Notes: generated by a model not told the origin, from the letters alone. A stretch of DNA of 64,000 nt from Pokkaliibacter plantistimulans (GCF_046844695.1 NZ_CP177354.1:5580001-5644000); one strand, 5' to 3'; positions 1 to 9,309 are shown, counted from the first letter of the stretch. Translations and numbers: made by a program.

Positions 1-2
1 TG

Positions 3-773
3 GGTGATAACAGTCAGCAGGTGGAAATGCAGACCGAACAGGCCGCCTCTGCCGCCCAGCAGATTTCCGCCACGGTCAACGAAGTGGCGCGCCGCACATC
101 CGATGTCAGCAATGCCACACAGGAAGCCAATGAATCGGCACTGGCCGGCTCACAGGTCATCGCCAACAGCGTTGACTCAATGAAGCAGCTGTCGCAGCTG
201 ATTCAGAACACCCACAATCAGGTGGAGCTGCTGAGCCAGTCCAGTGGCAAGGTCACCAGCATCATTGATGTGATCAACAGCCTGGCAGACCAGACCAACC
301 TGCTGGCACTTAACGCCGCCATCGAAGCGGCGCGTGCTGGCGATGCAGGCCGCGGTTTCTCGGTGGTGGCCGATGAAGTCCGCTCTCTGGCACAGAAAAC
401 CGTCTCGGCCACGGCCAACATCGGCAACATCATCGGTGAGTTCAACCAGCAGACACGGGAAATGGGCAGACTGATGGAAAGCGGTCTGAGCATGGCGGCC
501 GAAGGCGAACACAATGCCAGTCAGGTGGCCGATGCCATCAGTGGTATTACCCACGCCATCGGCACCCTGACCGCAGAGATGGATCAGGTGGTGGTAGCGG
601 TCGAGCAGATTTCAGCCACCACCGAAGATATCGCCAGCAAGATGGAAAACATCAACATCCATACCAGCGAAACCAAGACCCTGCGTCATACGCTGGACGA
701 GCAGACCCATATGCTGGCCGATCAGGTGGACTCCCTCAACAGTACATCGCAGCGCTTCCGCGTCAGCGCCTGA
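3..773 (+). CDS. Methyl-accepting chemotaxis protein, C-terminal part (5' end outside the window)
   Basis: This is the cytoplasmic signalling domain of a chemoreceptor. It passes ligand occupancy to CheA through CheW at the membrane. The reading frame is open to the left edge, so the sensor domain and membrane segments lie outside the window. Visible here is the long alpha-helical coiled coil with the conserved hairpin tip: DQTNLLALNAAIEAARAG followed by GRGFSVVADEVRSLAQ, the CheA/CheW contact region of all MCPs. Glutamine/glutamate-rich heptads on both sides (for example EQISATTEDIA) are plausible methylation helices. The protein ends in SQRFRVSA without a CheR-docking NWETF pentapeptide. 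A strong intrinsic terminator follows 34 bases after the stop. The ligand cannot be inferred. Confidence 0.95.
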   Translation, partial: GDNSQQVEMQTEQAASAAQQISATVNEVARRTSDVSNATQEANESALAGSQVIANSVDSMKQLSQLIQNTHNQVELLSQSSGKVTSIIDVINSLADQTNLLALNAAIEAARAGDAGRGFSVVADEVRSLAQKTVSATANIGNIIGEFNQQTREMGRLMESGLSMAAEGEHNASQVADAISGITHAIGTLTAEMDQVVVAVEQISATTEDIASKMENINIHTSETKTLRHTLDEQTHMLADQVDSLNSTSQRFRVSA

Positions 774-806
774 CATCGGCAGCCACCATCCGGCTAACGC
801 TCCATC

Positions 807-835
807 CAGACCCCGCATCAGCGGGGTCTGCTTTT
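807..835 (+). terminator. Rho-independent terminator after the chemoreceptor gene
   Basis: A perfect 10-bp stem (CAGACCCCGC / GCGGGGTCTG) with an ATCA loop is followed by CTTTTT. It sits 34 bases after the chemoreceptor stop and in the correct orientation. Confidence 0.9.
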
Positions 836-939
836 TCTGGCTCCTGTAGCCATTCTGCCGCGGGCACTGCCGCTGACTTTCCACACCGCAGCGATTGCTG
901 CATCATGGGCGCCCCTTTACCGCCACACCATATGCCTCT

Positions 940-1596
940 ATGTATCTGACCTACAACCCACCGCTAACGCCCTGGCTGGACAAGCTCTATGCCGATGAGC
1001 ATCTGCTGGTTATCAACAAACCCAGCGGCCTGCTGTCGGTGCCCGGTCGCCTGCCCAGCCATCAGGACAGTGTGATGACCCGGGTGTGGCAGGAGCATGC
1101 CGAGGCGCAGGCCGTGCACCGGCTGGATATGTCCACCAGCGGTATCATGCTGGTTGCCCTGCACAAGGAAGCGGAGCGCGTCCTCAAGCGCCAGTTCGAG
1201 CTGCGTCGCACCCGCAAGCATTATCTCGCCAGGGTATGGGGAACACTGCGACAGTCAGAAGGCATGGTAGATTTACCGCTGATCTGCGACTGGCCACGGC
1301 GCCCAAGGCAGAAAGTCTGTTTTGCCTGCGGCAAGCCTTCGCAGACCCGCTATGAGCTGTTGCAACAGGATGCTGACAGCAGCCTGCTCAGGCTCACCCC
1401 CATCACCGGCCGTTCCCATCAGCTGCGGGTACATCTGCAGTCGCTGGGCAACCCGATCCTCGGTGATGAGTTCTACGCCCATCCGCAGGCTTTTGCTGCC
1501 GCACCACGACTGTTGCTTCATGCCGCCCATCTGGGTTTCCAGCATCCCGTCAGCGGTGAGGCCATAGATGTCCTCTGCCCTGCCGACTTTGAATGA
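940..1596 (+). CDS. rluA: Dual-specificity 23S rRNA/tRNA pseudouridine synthase RluA
   Basis: RluA isomerises uridine to pseudouridine at 23S rRNA position 746 and tRNA position 32. The sequence has the family order: an N-terminal segment ending in VINKPSGLLSVPGR, the catalytic motif HRLDMSTSG with the nucleophilic Asp, and the C-terminal GRSHQLRVHLQSLGNPILGD block typical of RluA/RluC/RluD. There is no S4 domain, which separates RluA from RluC and RluD. The frame is open 15 codons further upstream. I place the start at the ATG at 940, which gives 218 residues, very close to the 219 of E. coli RluA. The gene is monocistronic, and a hairpin lies about 30 bases after its stop. Confidence in RluA over other RluA-family members rests on length and the missing S4 domain. 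Confidence 0.9.
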   Translation: MYLTYNPPLTPWLDKLYADEHLLVINKPSGLLSVPGRLPSHQDSVMTRVWQEHAEAQAVHRLDMSTSGIMLVALHKEAERVLKRQFELRRTRKHYLARVWGTLRQSEGMVDLPLICDWPRRPRQKVCFACGKPSQTRYELLQQDADSSLLRLTPITGRSHQLRVHLQSLGNPILGDEFYAHPQAFAAAPRLLLHAAHLGFQHPVSGEAIDVLCPADFE

Positions 1597-1621
1597 GAAC
1601 GCGTTCAGGATCAGACAGAAC

Positions 1622-1648
1622 AAAAAAAAGCAGCACCGCGGTGCTGCT
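1622..1648. terminator. Hairpin terminator between rluA and the porin gene
   Basis: A perfect 10-bp self-complementary stem (AGCAGCACCG / CGGTGCTGCT, 1629-1648) is preceded by eight A residues. It is therefore a good intrinsic terminator for minus-strand transcripts. On the plus strand, after rluA, it has only a short TTAA tail. The neighbouring MITE-like element begins 3 bases further on. Confidence 0.7.
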
Positions 1649-1651
1649 TAA

Positions 1652-1864
1652 CAGGTCGTTGAAAATCTATCTGCGTTGCCGAATACCGCGTCAAAAACAG
1701 GCTCACAGCCGAAGGCTGAACGTGCTTTAGCACTGCCTCGGAGGGGCGAGCGAAGCGAGTCAAATGCTCATTTAGTTCACTAAACTCCGCTTTTTCGCCT
1801 GTTTCTTGTGCTCTAGGAGTATTTCCTTGTCTCGGCGGCCTCGATAACGTTTTTCAACAGCCTG
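1652..1864 (-). repeat. MITE-like repeat, copy A (213 bp, terminal inverted repeats)
   Basis: The element starts CAGGTCGTTGAAAATC and ends GTTTTTCAACAGCCTG, so its ends are imperfect inverted repeats of about 16 bp (CAGG-YY-GTTGAAAA). It is flanked by TAA on both sides (1649-1651 and 1865-1867), a possible 3-bp target duplication. Read on the minus strand, its modules match a second copy at 58241-58372 almost base for base, but copy A carries two extra internal segments with small hairpins. No protein is encoded. It occupies about half of the rluA-porin gap. In the rest of that gap (1865-2036) I see only short hairpins such as CTATGGC/GGCCATAG. Confidence 0.75.
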
Positions 1865-2036
1865 TAAAAGGGAAGGAATCAAACGAAGTCATCAGTCTGC
1901 CGCCACACCGGCTGTGCGGACGCTATGGCGGCCATAGAGCATTGTCCCGGAACATGTGCGTAGAGCGCTTTGCGAGCCTAACCCCATCAGGGCCAAAGCT
2001 TGTCAGCGCCGAGTCCGACAGGCTCCTGGCAGGCTG

Positions 2037-3575
2037 CTAGAACCACGCCTCCATCTGCGCTCCCACCAGCCACTTACTGCTACCGGTAAAGCCGGTATCA
2101 CCGAAATCAGTACTGCTGCTGCCATCGTAGGTAAAGCCGTTAAGATCCTTATCCCAGCCCAGATAGGTGCCGAACAGGCGGATTTCAGGCCGGGCAAAGA
2201 AGCCTGCCTGCGTATCCAGCTTAAAGGTCGGCGCCACGGTCAGCTTGTAGAAATCGCCCTTGGCCTTAGCGAAGGTGCTGTCCAGATTCATGTACTGGTA
2301 AGTACCTTCATACTGCATCTCGAAATTCTCGCTGAGCGCATCCGTCAGACGCAGGTTGAGGGACGCCCACTTGTAGCTGTCGCCCTCGTTCACGCGATTC
2401 TTGCTGGTTTCCGCCAGCAGTGCCGGAGCGATTTTCCAGTTGTCGTTGATGTCGGTGGTGCCATAGGTGAAGACGCGCACCGCCTCGGCATCATGCTGCA
2501 GGGTATCGACCGCACCCAGACGTTTAACCTCAGCCCCCAGTCCATGACCGTAGAGCACGCCAGTCTTGGCAAAGCCGTCACTCAGGCCGTAGAAGCTCGG
2601 CGCATGATAGGCCAGCAGGCCGTGATAACCGGAGGTCGCGCGACCGTTATCGCCATCATCGTTGTGTTTGGCGCGCATGGCATTGAGCATGACCTGCCAG
2701 TTGCCGATGAAGTTGTTGCTGGTGGCGATATAGCTCTTGATGTCATTGCCTTCCTCATCATTGCTGTCGAGGAAGTCGCGGCCATACACCGAGAAACTGG
2801 TTTTCCAGTCTGGTGTGACCTGTGCATCGTAGAAGCCGGCACCGGTGCCGGAGAGGAAGACGATATCGCTGTCATAGAAATGGATATCGAAGTTTTTCTT
2901 GTCAAAGCGTTTACCGGCCCAGATTGTCGCATCCTGAAAAGCACTGCCCTTGAAGCTGGGCAGATTGCCCATTTCCGCATAGGCCTGGCGCACATTGATG
3001 CCGTTGTCACCCCCGGTCCAGTCGTTATTGCTGTTCACGCCATCCGCAATCATGATGTTGTAGCGCGCCCAGCTGCCGTTATCGCTGGTGAAGTTCTTGG
3101 CCAGCTGAGCCTCCACATAGGTATCGGTCTCCAGACCCAGGCGCCCGACCGGTCCGCCGAGGCTGCCCGCCGGAGTGATATAGGGGCCAACCCCTTCCAC
3201 AGTTTTCATATCGCCATTACTGGAAGTGCCGGAACGGGCATAGCCGTGAAACTCAAAGGAGTTGGCGGTTTCCACCACTTCTTTTTTGGCCGAGGTCAGC
3301 GCTGAGGCACTGACCTGTGAGGCCGTCGCATTAGCTTGTTCGGCCGTCGTTGATGCCGCATTGGCCGTGGTCTTGGCCTGCACCGCCAACGTGGTGACCT
3401 GCTGCAGTTGCTGTTCCAGCTTGGCGATACGCGCTTCCAGTTCCCTGACCTGCTCGGCATTACCTTGAGCATGGGCTCCCGCACCAAACAGTGCAGTGCT
3501 GACGGCCAGTGCCAGAGCAGAATGTTTTAAACGTGCCTGAGCACAGCTCCTGTCTCTCAATACTCGACTCAACAT
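2037..3575 (-). CDS. LamB/ScrY-type carbohydrate porin with N-terminal coiled coil
   Basis: This is an outer-membrane sugar-specific channel. The start is set at 3575, where AAGGAG lies 9 bases upstream; an in-frame codon further up has no such site. A signal peptide (roughly residues 1-35, ending GAGAHA|QGN) is followed by a heptad-rich segment ARIAKLEQQLQQVTTLA, like the periplasmic coiled coil of the sucrose porin ScrY. Next come the barrel start FEFHGYARSGTS and the LamB landmarks LGLETDTYVEAQL, GKRFDKKNFDIHFYD and the C-terminal WLVGAQMEAWF with terminal Phe. The length of 512 residues fits ScrY better than the roughly 420 of mature LamB. It is divergent from the alpha-glucoside ABC operon, so it probably admits the same sugars. 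The exact substrate cannot be read from sequence. Confidence 0.9.
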   Translation of the reverse strand: MLSRVLRDRSCAQARLKHSALALAVSTALFGAGAHAQGNAEQVRELEARIAKLEQQLQQVTTLAVQAKTTANAASTTAEQANATASQVSASALTSAKKEVVETANSFEFHGYARSGTSSNGDMKTVEGVGPYITPAGSLGGPVGRLGLETDTYVEAQLAKNFTSDNGSWARYNIMIADGVNSNNDWTGGDNGINVRQAYAEMGNLPSFKGSAFQDATIWAGKRFDKKNFDIHFYDSDIVFLSGTGAGFYDAQVTPDWKTSFSVYGRDFLDSNDEEGNDIKSYIATSNNFIGNWQVMLNAMRAKHNDDGDNGRATSGYHGLLAYHAPSFYGLSDGFAKTGVLYGHGLGAEVKRLGAVDTLQHDAEAVRVFTYGTTDINDNWKIAPALLAETSKNRVNEGDSYKWASLNLRLTDALSENFEMQYEGTYQYMNLDSTFAKAKGDFYKLTVAPTFKLDTQAGFFARPEIRLFGTYLGWDKDLNGFTYDGSSSTDFGDTGFTGSSKWLVGAQMEAWF

Positions 3576-3932
3576 AAGGGGTAACTCCTTGATCTCATTA
3601 TTAGATTTATTGGTAATCCACACTGCTGCCGGAGCTGGCCAACGTATTGGCTAGCTGAGGTGAAACGTCAGTCTGGCAAACAGCAGGCAATAGCGGACCC
3701 TGCCAGCGGCTCAACGCCGTAGCCTTACTCAGAATGAAAAGGATCAGCGGCTACAGCCGCCCTGAATCAGGGGCCGCTACAGCTGCCCATGAACTGTATC
3801 GATATAGATACAAAGCCAAAGGAAGCCAATTCAAAAGGCCTGCCCGTTGGATCTGAATGATGGTGAATTAGCGGTTCAGAGAGCGTTATGCAGGGACAAC
3901 ACATCCGTCCGTCTCCTTAGAATTTATTATTG

Positions 3933-3944
3933 TTAATCGATTAA
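3933..3944. promoter_or_regulatory. Candidate LacI-family operator in the porin/ABC divergent gap
   Basis: TTAATCGATTAA is a perfect 12-bp palindrome with the central CG typical of LacI/GalR operators. It lies about 360 bases upstream of the porin start. The whole gap 3576-4508 (933 bases) is clearly more AT-rich than the flanking genes and contains no convincing ORF. Related partial sites occur at 4174-4187 (CTTAATCATTTAAG). The regulator encoded at 10519-11574 is the natural candidate; binding is inferred. Confidence 0.45.
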
Positions 3945-4427
3945 GAAGATCAGCAAATATTGCCGTTACCAAGCATAACGACAGTTCAGCACAAAAAACA
4001 ATCACTATTTTTGCAAGATGACTAGCATGCGGAGAGTTAGAACACGTGCAGAGGATCATGAATGTAAAATTTATTGATCATTTATGCTTTATAAAATGAA
4101 CAATCCTATCTATTTCTGATGCCCGTGAACTGAATCTCTTCGCCTACACATAGATTTTTTCTCAAAAATCAAACTTAATCATTTAAGATATAAGAAAAAA
4201 AGACACCACCAAGACGTGCTTCGCGGGCTTTTACGTCACCTTGACGAAAGTCGGAAAGATAGCTAAACCATCTGCCACACAGACGATTTTTATCAACAAA
4301 CAAGAGACTGCAAGGGCTTCATTTCTTATCACTACACACAAAACTTAATCAATACAGAACATCTTATCCCCCAAACAGAAAGTGACTTGCACCTGACGCC
4401 AACTCTGTCTAGGATTAGTTCGTCGAT

Positions 4428-4441
4428 CTGAATCGTTACAG
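4428..4441. promoter_or_regulatory. Candidate LacI-family operator upstream of the ABC operon
   Basis: CTGAATCGTTACAG pairs at 5 of 7 symmetric positions around a central CG. It lies 67 bases before the binding-protein start, where a repressor would block initiation. It shares the AATCG core with the palindrome at 3933-3944. Confidence 0.4.
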
Positions 4442-4508
4442 AAAACATCACCTACCGATTTCAGGCGTACGTTCCGCATAAGAAATACAACAACGGGTAA
4501 CTATTACG

Positions 4509-5753
4509 ATGAAAACCAAGTACCTCCCCCTGCTGGGCCTGGCCATGCTCGCCCCTCTGGCACACAGCGAAACCCTGTCTATCTCCTGCGGTGCCGTAGG
4601 TGCCGAACTGCAGCTGTGCAAGGAAGGCGTGGACGCCTGGGCAGCGAAGACGGGCAACACCGTCAAGCTGGTCTCGACTCCCAACTCCTCCACTGAACGA
4701 CTTTCGCTGTATCAGCAGATTCTGTCAGCAGGTTCGACCGATCTGGACGTCATGCAGATCGATGTCGTCTGGCCCGGCATGCTGGCCAGCCAGCTACTGG
4801 ATTTAACCCCTTACATCAAGGATCAGGCTGAGTTCTTCCCCAGCATGATCAGCAATGACACCATCAACGGCAAACTAGTGGCCATGCCCTGGTTCACCGA
4901 TGCCGGGCTGCTGTTCTACCGCAAAGATCTGCTGGAAAAGTACAAGCTGCCCATACCCGCCACCTGGAGTGAGCTGAGCCAGAGCGCCAAGGTCATTCAG
5001 GACGGTGAACGACAGGCGGGCAACAGCCAGATGTGGGGTTACGTGTGGCAAGGCCGGGCCTACGAGGGGCTGACCTGCGATGCACTGGAGTGGGTCTACA
5101 GCCACAACGGCGGCACGCTGATCAATGACAAGGGCGAGGTGGATGTCACCAATCCTGGCGTCATCGCCGCACTCAATCAGGCCAAATCCTGGGTCAACAC
5201 TATCTCTCCTGAAGGGGTACTGAACTACGCCGAAGAGGAGGCGCGCGGCGTCTTCCAGACCGGCAACGCCGTCTTCATGCGTAACTGGCCCTACGCCTGG
5301 TCACTGGCGCAAGCCAGCGACAGCCCGATAAAGGACAAAGTGGGTGTCGCACCATTGCCCAAGGGTGGGGAAGACGGGAAACATGCGGCTACGCTGGGTG
5401 GCTGGCAGCTGGCGGTGTCGAAATACAGCCAGCATCCACAGCTGGCCGCCGATCTGGTCAGCTACCTGACCAGTTATGAAGAACAGAAACGGCGTGCGAT
5501 TAAGGGTACCTACAACCCAACGCGCCCAGCGCTGTATCAGGATGCAGAGGTCACCACCGCCGTACCCTTCTTCAAAGATCTGTATGACGTCTTCGTCAAC
5601 GGTGTACCACGCCCCAGCTCCATCAGCGGCGATAAGTACGGACAGGTCAGCAACCTTTTCTTCAATATGGTGCACGTAGTACTGGCTGACTCCATGTCCC
5701 CCGAGAAAGCAGCAGAAACCATGCAGAAGAAGCTGGAACGCATACTGCGCTGA
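4509..5753 (+). CDS. Alpha-glucoside (trehalose/maltose type) ABC transporter, periplasmic binding protein
   Basis: This is a cluster-1 (MalE/ThuE-like) sugar-binding protein of 414 residues. A signal peptide (about 20 residues, LAMLAPLAHS|ETLS) is followed by a two-lobed fold with family landmarks: DVMQIDVVWPGMLA, the AMPWFTDAGLLFYRKDLL segment and GGWQLAVSKYS. It is the first gene of an operon whose order (binding protein, permease, permease, alpha-glucosidase, ATPase) matches the aglEFGAK order of Sinorhizobium, while protein lengths are closer to ThuEFG. The hydrolase in the operon points to an alpha-glucosidic disaccharide. A palindromic LacI-type site lies just upstream. Unlike the other ABC operons in this window, the gap to the next gene is only 35 bases and holds no hairpin. 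Confidence 0.9.
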   Translation: MKTKYLPLLGLAMLAPLAHSETLSISCGAVGAELQLCKEGVDAWAAKTGNTVKLVSTPNSSTERLSLYQQILSAGSTDLDVMQIDVVWPGMLASQLLDLTPYIKDQAEFFPSMISNDTINGKLVAMPWFTDAGLLFYRKDLLEKYKLPIPATWSELSQSAKVIQDGERQAGNSQMWGYVWQGRAYEGLTCDALEWVYSHNGGTLINDKGEVDVTNPGVIAALNQAKSWVNTISPEGVLNYAEEEARGVFQTGNAVFMRNWPYAWSLAQASDSPIKDKVGVAPLPKGGEDGKHAATLGGWQLAVSKYSQHPQLAADLVSYLTSYEEQKRRAIKGTYNPTRPALYQDAEVTTAVPFFKDLYDVFVNGVPRPSSISGDKYGQVSNLFFNMVHVVLADSMSPEKAAETMQKKLERILR

Positions 5754-5788
5754 TCATCCGCTTTGCTATTCAATTAAGGAAAAGTCCC

Positions 5789-6763
5789 ATGTCCACCCCC
5801 GCGACTGACAAGCTGCGGACGGCGGCCCCGGCAGCCAGTGCGTCCCACCCCAAGGGGCGCCTGAGCCGCACGCGGGTGCGTGCCGCCTGGCTGTTTCTGC
5901 TGCCGATGCTGGTGGTGCTGCTACTGGTTGCCGGCTGGCCGCTGCTGCGCACCATCTGGTTCAGCTTTACCGATGCCAGTTTCAGCACGCTGCACGAGGC
6001 CCACTTCATAGGTCTGGAAAACTATCTGAACTACGACGAGGGTGAATGGTACGGCGTACTGGCCGATCCACAGTGGTGGGGAGCGGTGCGCAATACCCTG
6101 TTCTTCACTCTGGTATCGGTGTCACTGGAGCTGGTGCTGGGCATGGTGTTTGCGCTGGTGCTGAACGCCCAGTTTCCCGGTCGGGCACTGGTGCGCGCAG
6201 CGGTGCTGATCCCCTGGGCTATCCCGACCATCGTCTCGGCCAAGATGTGGAGCTGGATGCTGCATGACCAGTTTGGCATCCTCAATCACCTGCTGATCAG
6301 TCTCGGCATCCTGGATACGCCGCTGGCCTGGACCGCCAACTCCAGTCTGTCGCTGTGGGCAGTGGTGATGGTTGATGTGTGGAAGACCACGCCTTTTATG
6401 GCGCTGCTGATTCTCGCCGCGTTGCAGATGCTGCCCTCAGACTGCTACGAGGCCGCCCGTGTCGATGGCATTCATCCGGTCAGGGTGTTCTTCCGCGTCA
6501 CCCTGCCGCTGATCACACCGGCCCTGCTGGTGGCGGTGACCTTCCGCGTGCTGGATGCACTGCGGGTGTTCGACGTCATCTATGTGCTGACCTCCAACAG
6601 CGCCGACACCATGTCGATGTCTGTGTTCGCCCGCCAGCAGCTGGTGGAGTTTCAGGAAGTCGGTTACGGCTCTGCCGCCTCGACCCTGCTGTTCCTGTTT
6701 ATTGCCCTGCTGACCCTGGCCTGGCTCTACCTTGGCCGCAAGCGCCTGCAAGGAGATCTGTGA
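5789..6763 (+). CDS. Sugar ABC transporter permease, MalF/ThuF type
   Basis: This inner-membrane permease of 324 residues has about six hydrophobic segments. The first (AAWLFLLPMLVVLLLVAGWP) follows a basic cytoplasmic N-terminus. The ATPase-contact EAA loop is visible as CYEAARVDGIHPVRVFFRVT, with the EAA...G pattern. The start has AAGGAAAAG upstream. Its stop overlaps the next start (TGATG), so the two permeases are translationally coupled and presumably form the heterodimeric channel. Confidence 0.92.
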   Translation: MSTPATDKLRTAAPAASASHPKGRLSRTRVRAAWLFLLPMLVVLLLVAGWPLLRTIWFSFTDASFSTLHEAHFIGLENYLNYDEGEWYGVLADPQWWGAVRNTLFFTLVSVSLELVLGMVFALVLNAQFPGRALVRAAVLIPWAIPTIVSAKMWSWMLHDQFGILNHLLISLGILDTPLAWTANSSLSLWAVVMVDVWKTTPFMALLILAALQMLPSDCYEAARVDGIHPVRVFFRVTLPLITPALLVAVTFRVLDALRVFDVIYVLTSNSADTMSMSVFARQQLVEFQEVGYGSAASTLLFLFIALLTLAWLYLGRKRLQGDL

Positions 6764-7605
6764 TGAAAGCATTTTCCTGGCCGCGCCTGCTGGGTCGCAT
6801 CGGCTTTACGATGCTGGTGCTGTGCATTGTGCTGTTCTGTGTATTCCCGTTCTACTATGCGGTGCTGACCTCGTTCAAAAGCAGCGGTGAGCTGTTTCAG
6901 GTCAGCTACTGGATCAATCATCTCAACTTCAGCAACTACCAGACCGTACTGGGCCGCCCGTCCTTCCTGCGCAGCCTGTTCAACTCGGTACTGGTCTCGA
7001 CCCTGGTGGTGGCGCTGTCGCTGCTGCTCGGTCTGACCGCCGCCTATGCCCTCGGTCGCTTCGACTTCAAAGGCCGTGGCAGCGTACTGACACTGGTATT
7101 GGGCGTATCGATGTTTCCTCAGGTGGCGGTGCTGTCCGGCCTGTTTGAGGTGATCCGCGGTCTGGGTCTGTACAACAACCCACTGGGGCTGGTGTTCTCC
7201 TACACCCTGTTCACCCTGCCCTTTACCGTCTGGGTGCTGACCACCTTTATGCGCCAACTGCCCAAAGAGCTGGAAGAAGCCGCCATTGTCGATGGTGCCA
7301 GCCCCTGGCTAACGCTGACCAAAGTACTGATGCCGCTGCTTTGGCCTGCCATGGTCACCACCGGCATGCTGGCCTTTATTGCCGCCTGGAACGAGTTCCT
7401 CTTTGCCCTGACCTTCACCCTCACCGACAGCCAGCGCACCGTGCCGGTCGCCATCGCCCTGATCAGTGGCGGCAGCCAGTACGAATTGCCCTGGGGCATC
7501 ATTATGGCCGCCTCGGTGGTGGTGACTGTACCGCTGATCCTGCTGGTGCTGGTGTTCCAGCGACGCATTGTTTCCGGCCTGACCGCCGGGGCCGTCAAGG
7601 GCTGA
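6763..7605 (+). CDS. Sugar ABC transporter permease, MalG/ThuG type
   Basis: This is the second permease of the alpha-glucoside importer, 280 residues. The start at 6763 overlaps the previous stop (TGATG) and follows AAGGAG; the frame is open far upstream but that part is an out-of-phase reading of the first permease. About six membrane segments are visible, beginning LVLCIVLFCVFPFYYAVLTS, with a clear EAA loop: ELEEAAIVDGASPWLTLTKV. The conserved WNEFLFALTFTL segment near residue 210 is typical of MalG-type subunits. Confidence 0.92.
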   Translation: MKAFSWPRLLGRIGFTMLVLCIVLFCVFPFYYAVLTSFKSSGELFQVSYWINHLNFSNYQTVLGRPSFLRSLFNSVLVSTLVVALSLLLGLTAAYALGRFDFKGRGSVLTLVLGVSMFPQVAVLSGLFEVIRGLGLYNNPLGLVFSYTLFTLPFTVWVLTTFMRQLPKELEEAAIVDGASPWLTLTKVLMPLLWPAMVTTGMLAFIAAWNEFLFALTFTLTDSQRTVPVAIALISGGSQYELPWGIIMAASVVVTVPLILLVLVFQRRIVSGLTAGAVKG

Positions 7606-7662
7606 TGCCCACGCCCCGGCCTGCTGTCTGTCAATGAACCTCTACCGTTACCGAGTACGACC

Positions 7663-9309
7663 ATGAGCAACCTGTCCAATCCTCTTGCCAATCCCGACTG
7701 GTGGCGCGGTGCGCTGATCTATCAGATCTACCCCCGCTCCTATCAGGACTCCAATCAGGATGGCATCGGCGATCTGCCCGGCATCACCGCCCGTCTGGAG
7801 CATATTGCCAGCCTCGGTGTCGATGCCGTGTGGCTGTCGCCCATCTTCACCTCACCGATGAAAGACTTCGGCTATGACGTGGCTGACTACACTGACGTCG
7901 ACCCCATGTTCGGCAGCCTCGATGATTTCCGCGTCATGCTGGACAAAGCCCACGGGCTGGGTCTGAAGGTGATGATTGATCAGGTCATCAGCCACTCTTC
8001 CGACCAGCACCCGTGGTTTGCAGAAAGTCGCCAGAGCCGCGACAACGCCAAAGCAGACTGGTACGTGTGGGCCGATGCCAAGGCCGATGGCAGCCCGCCC
8101 AACAACTGGCTGTCGCTGTTCGGTGGCAGTGCCTGGGCCTGGGACAGCCGTCGTCGTCAGTATTACCTGCACAACTTTCTCGCCAGCCAGCCCGACCTTA
8201 ACCTGCACAATCCGCAGGTACAGGCGGCACTGCTGGGCGCCATCCGCTTCTGGCTGGAGCTGGGGGTGGATGGTTTCCGGCTGGATACCGTCAATTTCTA
8301 CTTCCACGATCCATTACTGCGCGACAACCCGCCGCTGCCCGCTGATCAGCCGAAAAGCCTGGGCGTGAAGGACGACAATCCCTACTCCTTCCAGCGCCAT
8401 CTGTATGACATCAGCCGCCCGGAAAACCTGGTTTTTCTGCAGCAGCTGCGTGCCCTGCTGGATGAATTCCCCGACCGCACCATGGTCGGCGAGATCGGCG
8501 ACGACTTCCCGCTGCAGCGGATGGCCGAGTACACCAGTGGCGGTGACAAACTGCACATGGCCTACACCTTTGACCTGCTCAACCAGCCCCATGATCCGGC
8601 CTATATCCGCACCGTTATTCGCCGTCTGGAAGACGCGGTGGGCGATGGCTGGCCGTGCTGGGCACTGAGCAACCACGATGTGGTGCGCTGTGTCAGCCGC
8701 TGGAACGATGATCCGCAGCAGAGCCGTCAGCAGCGAGAAGACTTTGCCGTCGCGGCGATGGCGATGCTGATCAGCATGCGTGGCAGCGTCTGTATCTATC
8801 AGGGCGAAGAGCTGGCGCTGCCGGAGGCCGAAGTGCCGTTCGAGCGTCTGCAGGATCCTTATGCTCTGCCGTTCTGGCCGCAGTACAAGGGCCGTGATGG
8901 CTGCCGTACCCCGATGGTCTGGCGTAATACCGCGCAGGGCGAATTCTCCACCGTCGAGCCGTGGTTACCCGTGGATGAACGCCATCTGCCGCTGGCCGTG
9001 GCCGAGCAGGAAGCCCGGACAGACAGCGTACTGCAGCGGATGCGCCAGCTGCTGCAATGGCGCCAGCAACAGCCCGCGCTGATTAAAGGCAGTATCGAGG
9101 TGCTCGACCATACCGGCGAGCTACTGTGCTGGATTCGCCGCTGTGAAGAGCAGTCACTGCTGGTGGTGATCAACCTCAGCGATCAGCCACAGCGCCAGCC
9201 GTTGCCCTGTGCCATCCGGCAGCTGCTGGAAGGTCATGGCCTGCGCGGCGAAATCGACGGTGAAGAGATGGTCGTGGCGCCCTATCAGGGACTGTTCGCC
9301 AGCCTCTGA
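7663..9309 (+). CDS. GH13 alpha-glucosidase (Halomonas HaG / AglA type)
   Basis: A cytoplasmic exo-alpha-glucosidase of 548 residues that would hydrolyse the imported disaccharide to glucose; no signal peptide is visible. The GH13 core starts at RGALIYQIYPRSYQDSNQDG (calcium/substrate loop) and has the conserved regions in order: DQVISHSS, GFRLDTVNFY with nucleophile Asp208, MVGEIGDD with acid/base Glu277, and SNHDVVR with stabiliser Asp339. The spacing matches the Halomonas alpha-glucosidase HaG (Asp202, Glu271, Asp333) with a constant offset of 6. GH13 subfamily 23 is therefore likely. HaG-type enzymes prefer maltose, sucrose and other short alpha-glucosides; the exact specificity here is not determinable. 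Confidence 0.93.
   Translation: MSNLSNPLANPDWWRGALIYQIYPRSYQDSNQDGIGDLPGITARLEHIASLGVDAVWLSPIFTSPMKDFGYDVADYTDVDPMFGSLDDFRVMLDKAHGLGLKVMIDQVISHSSDQHPWFAESRQSRDNAKADWYVWADAKADGSPPNNWLSLFGGSAWAWDSRRRQYYLHNFLASQPDLNLHNPQVQAALLGAIRFWLELGVDGFRLDTVNFYFHDPLLRDNPPLPADQPKSLGVKDDNPYSFQRHLYDISRPENLVFLQQLRALLDEFPDRTMVGEIGDDFPLQRMAEYTSGGDKLHMAYTFDLLNQPHDPAYIRTVIRRLEDAVGDGWPCWALSNHDVVRCVSRWNDDPQQSRQQREDFAVAAMAMLISMRGSVCIYQGEELALPEAEVPFERLQDPYALPFWPQYKGRDGCRTPMVWRNTAQGEFSTVEPWLPVDERHLPLAVAEQEARTDSVLQRMRQLLQWRQQQPALIKGSIEVLDHTGELLCWIRRCEEQSLLVVINLSDQPQRQPLPCAIRQLLEGHGLRGEIDGEEMVVAPYQGLFASL

Noticed and set aside
1956..3305. 449-residue plus-strand ORF
   Set aside because: It is the antisense of the porin gene, has no ribosome site and encodes a low-complexity hydrophobic sequence with no recognisable motif.
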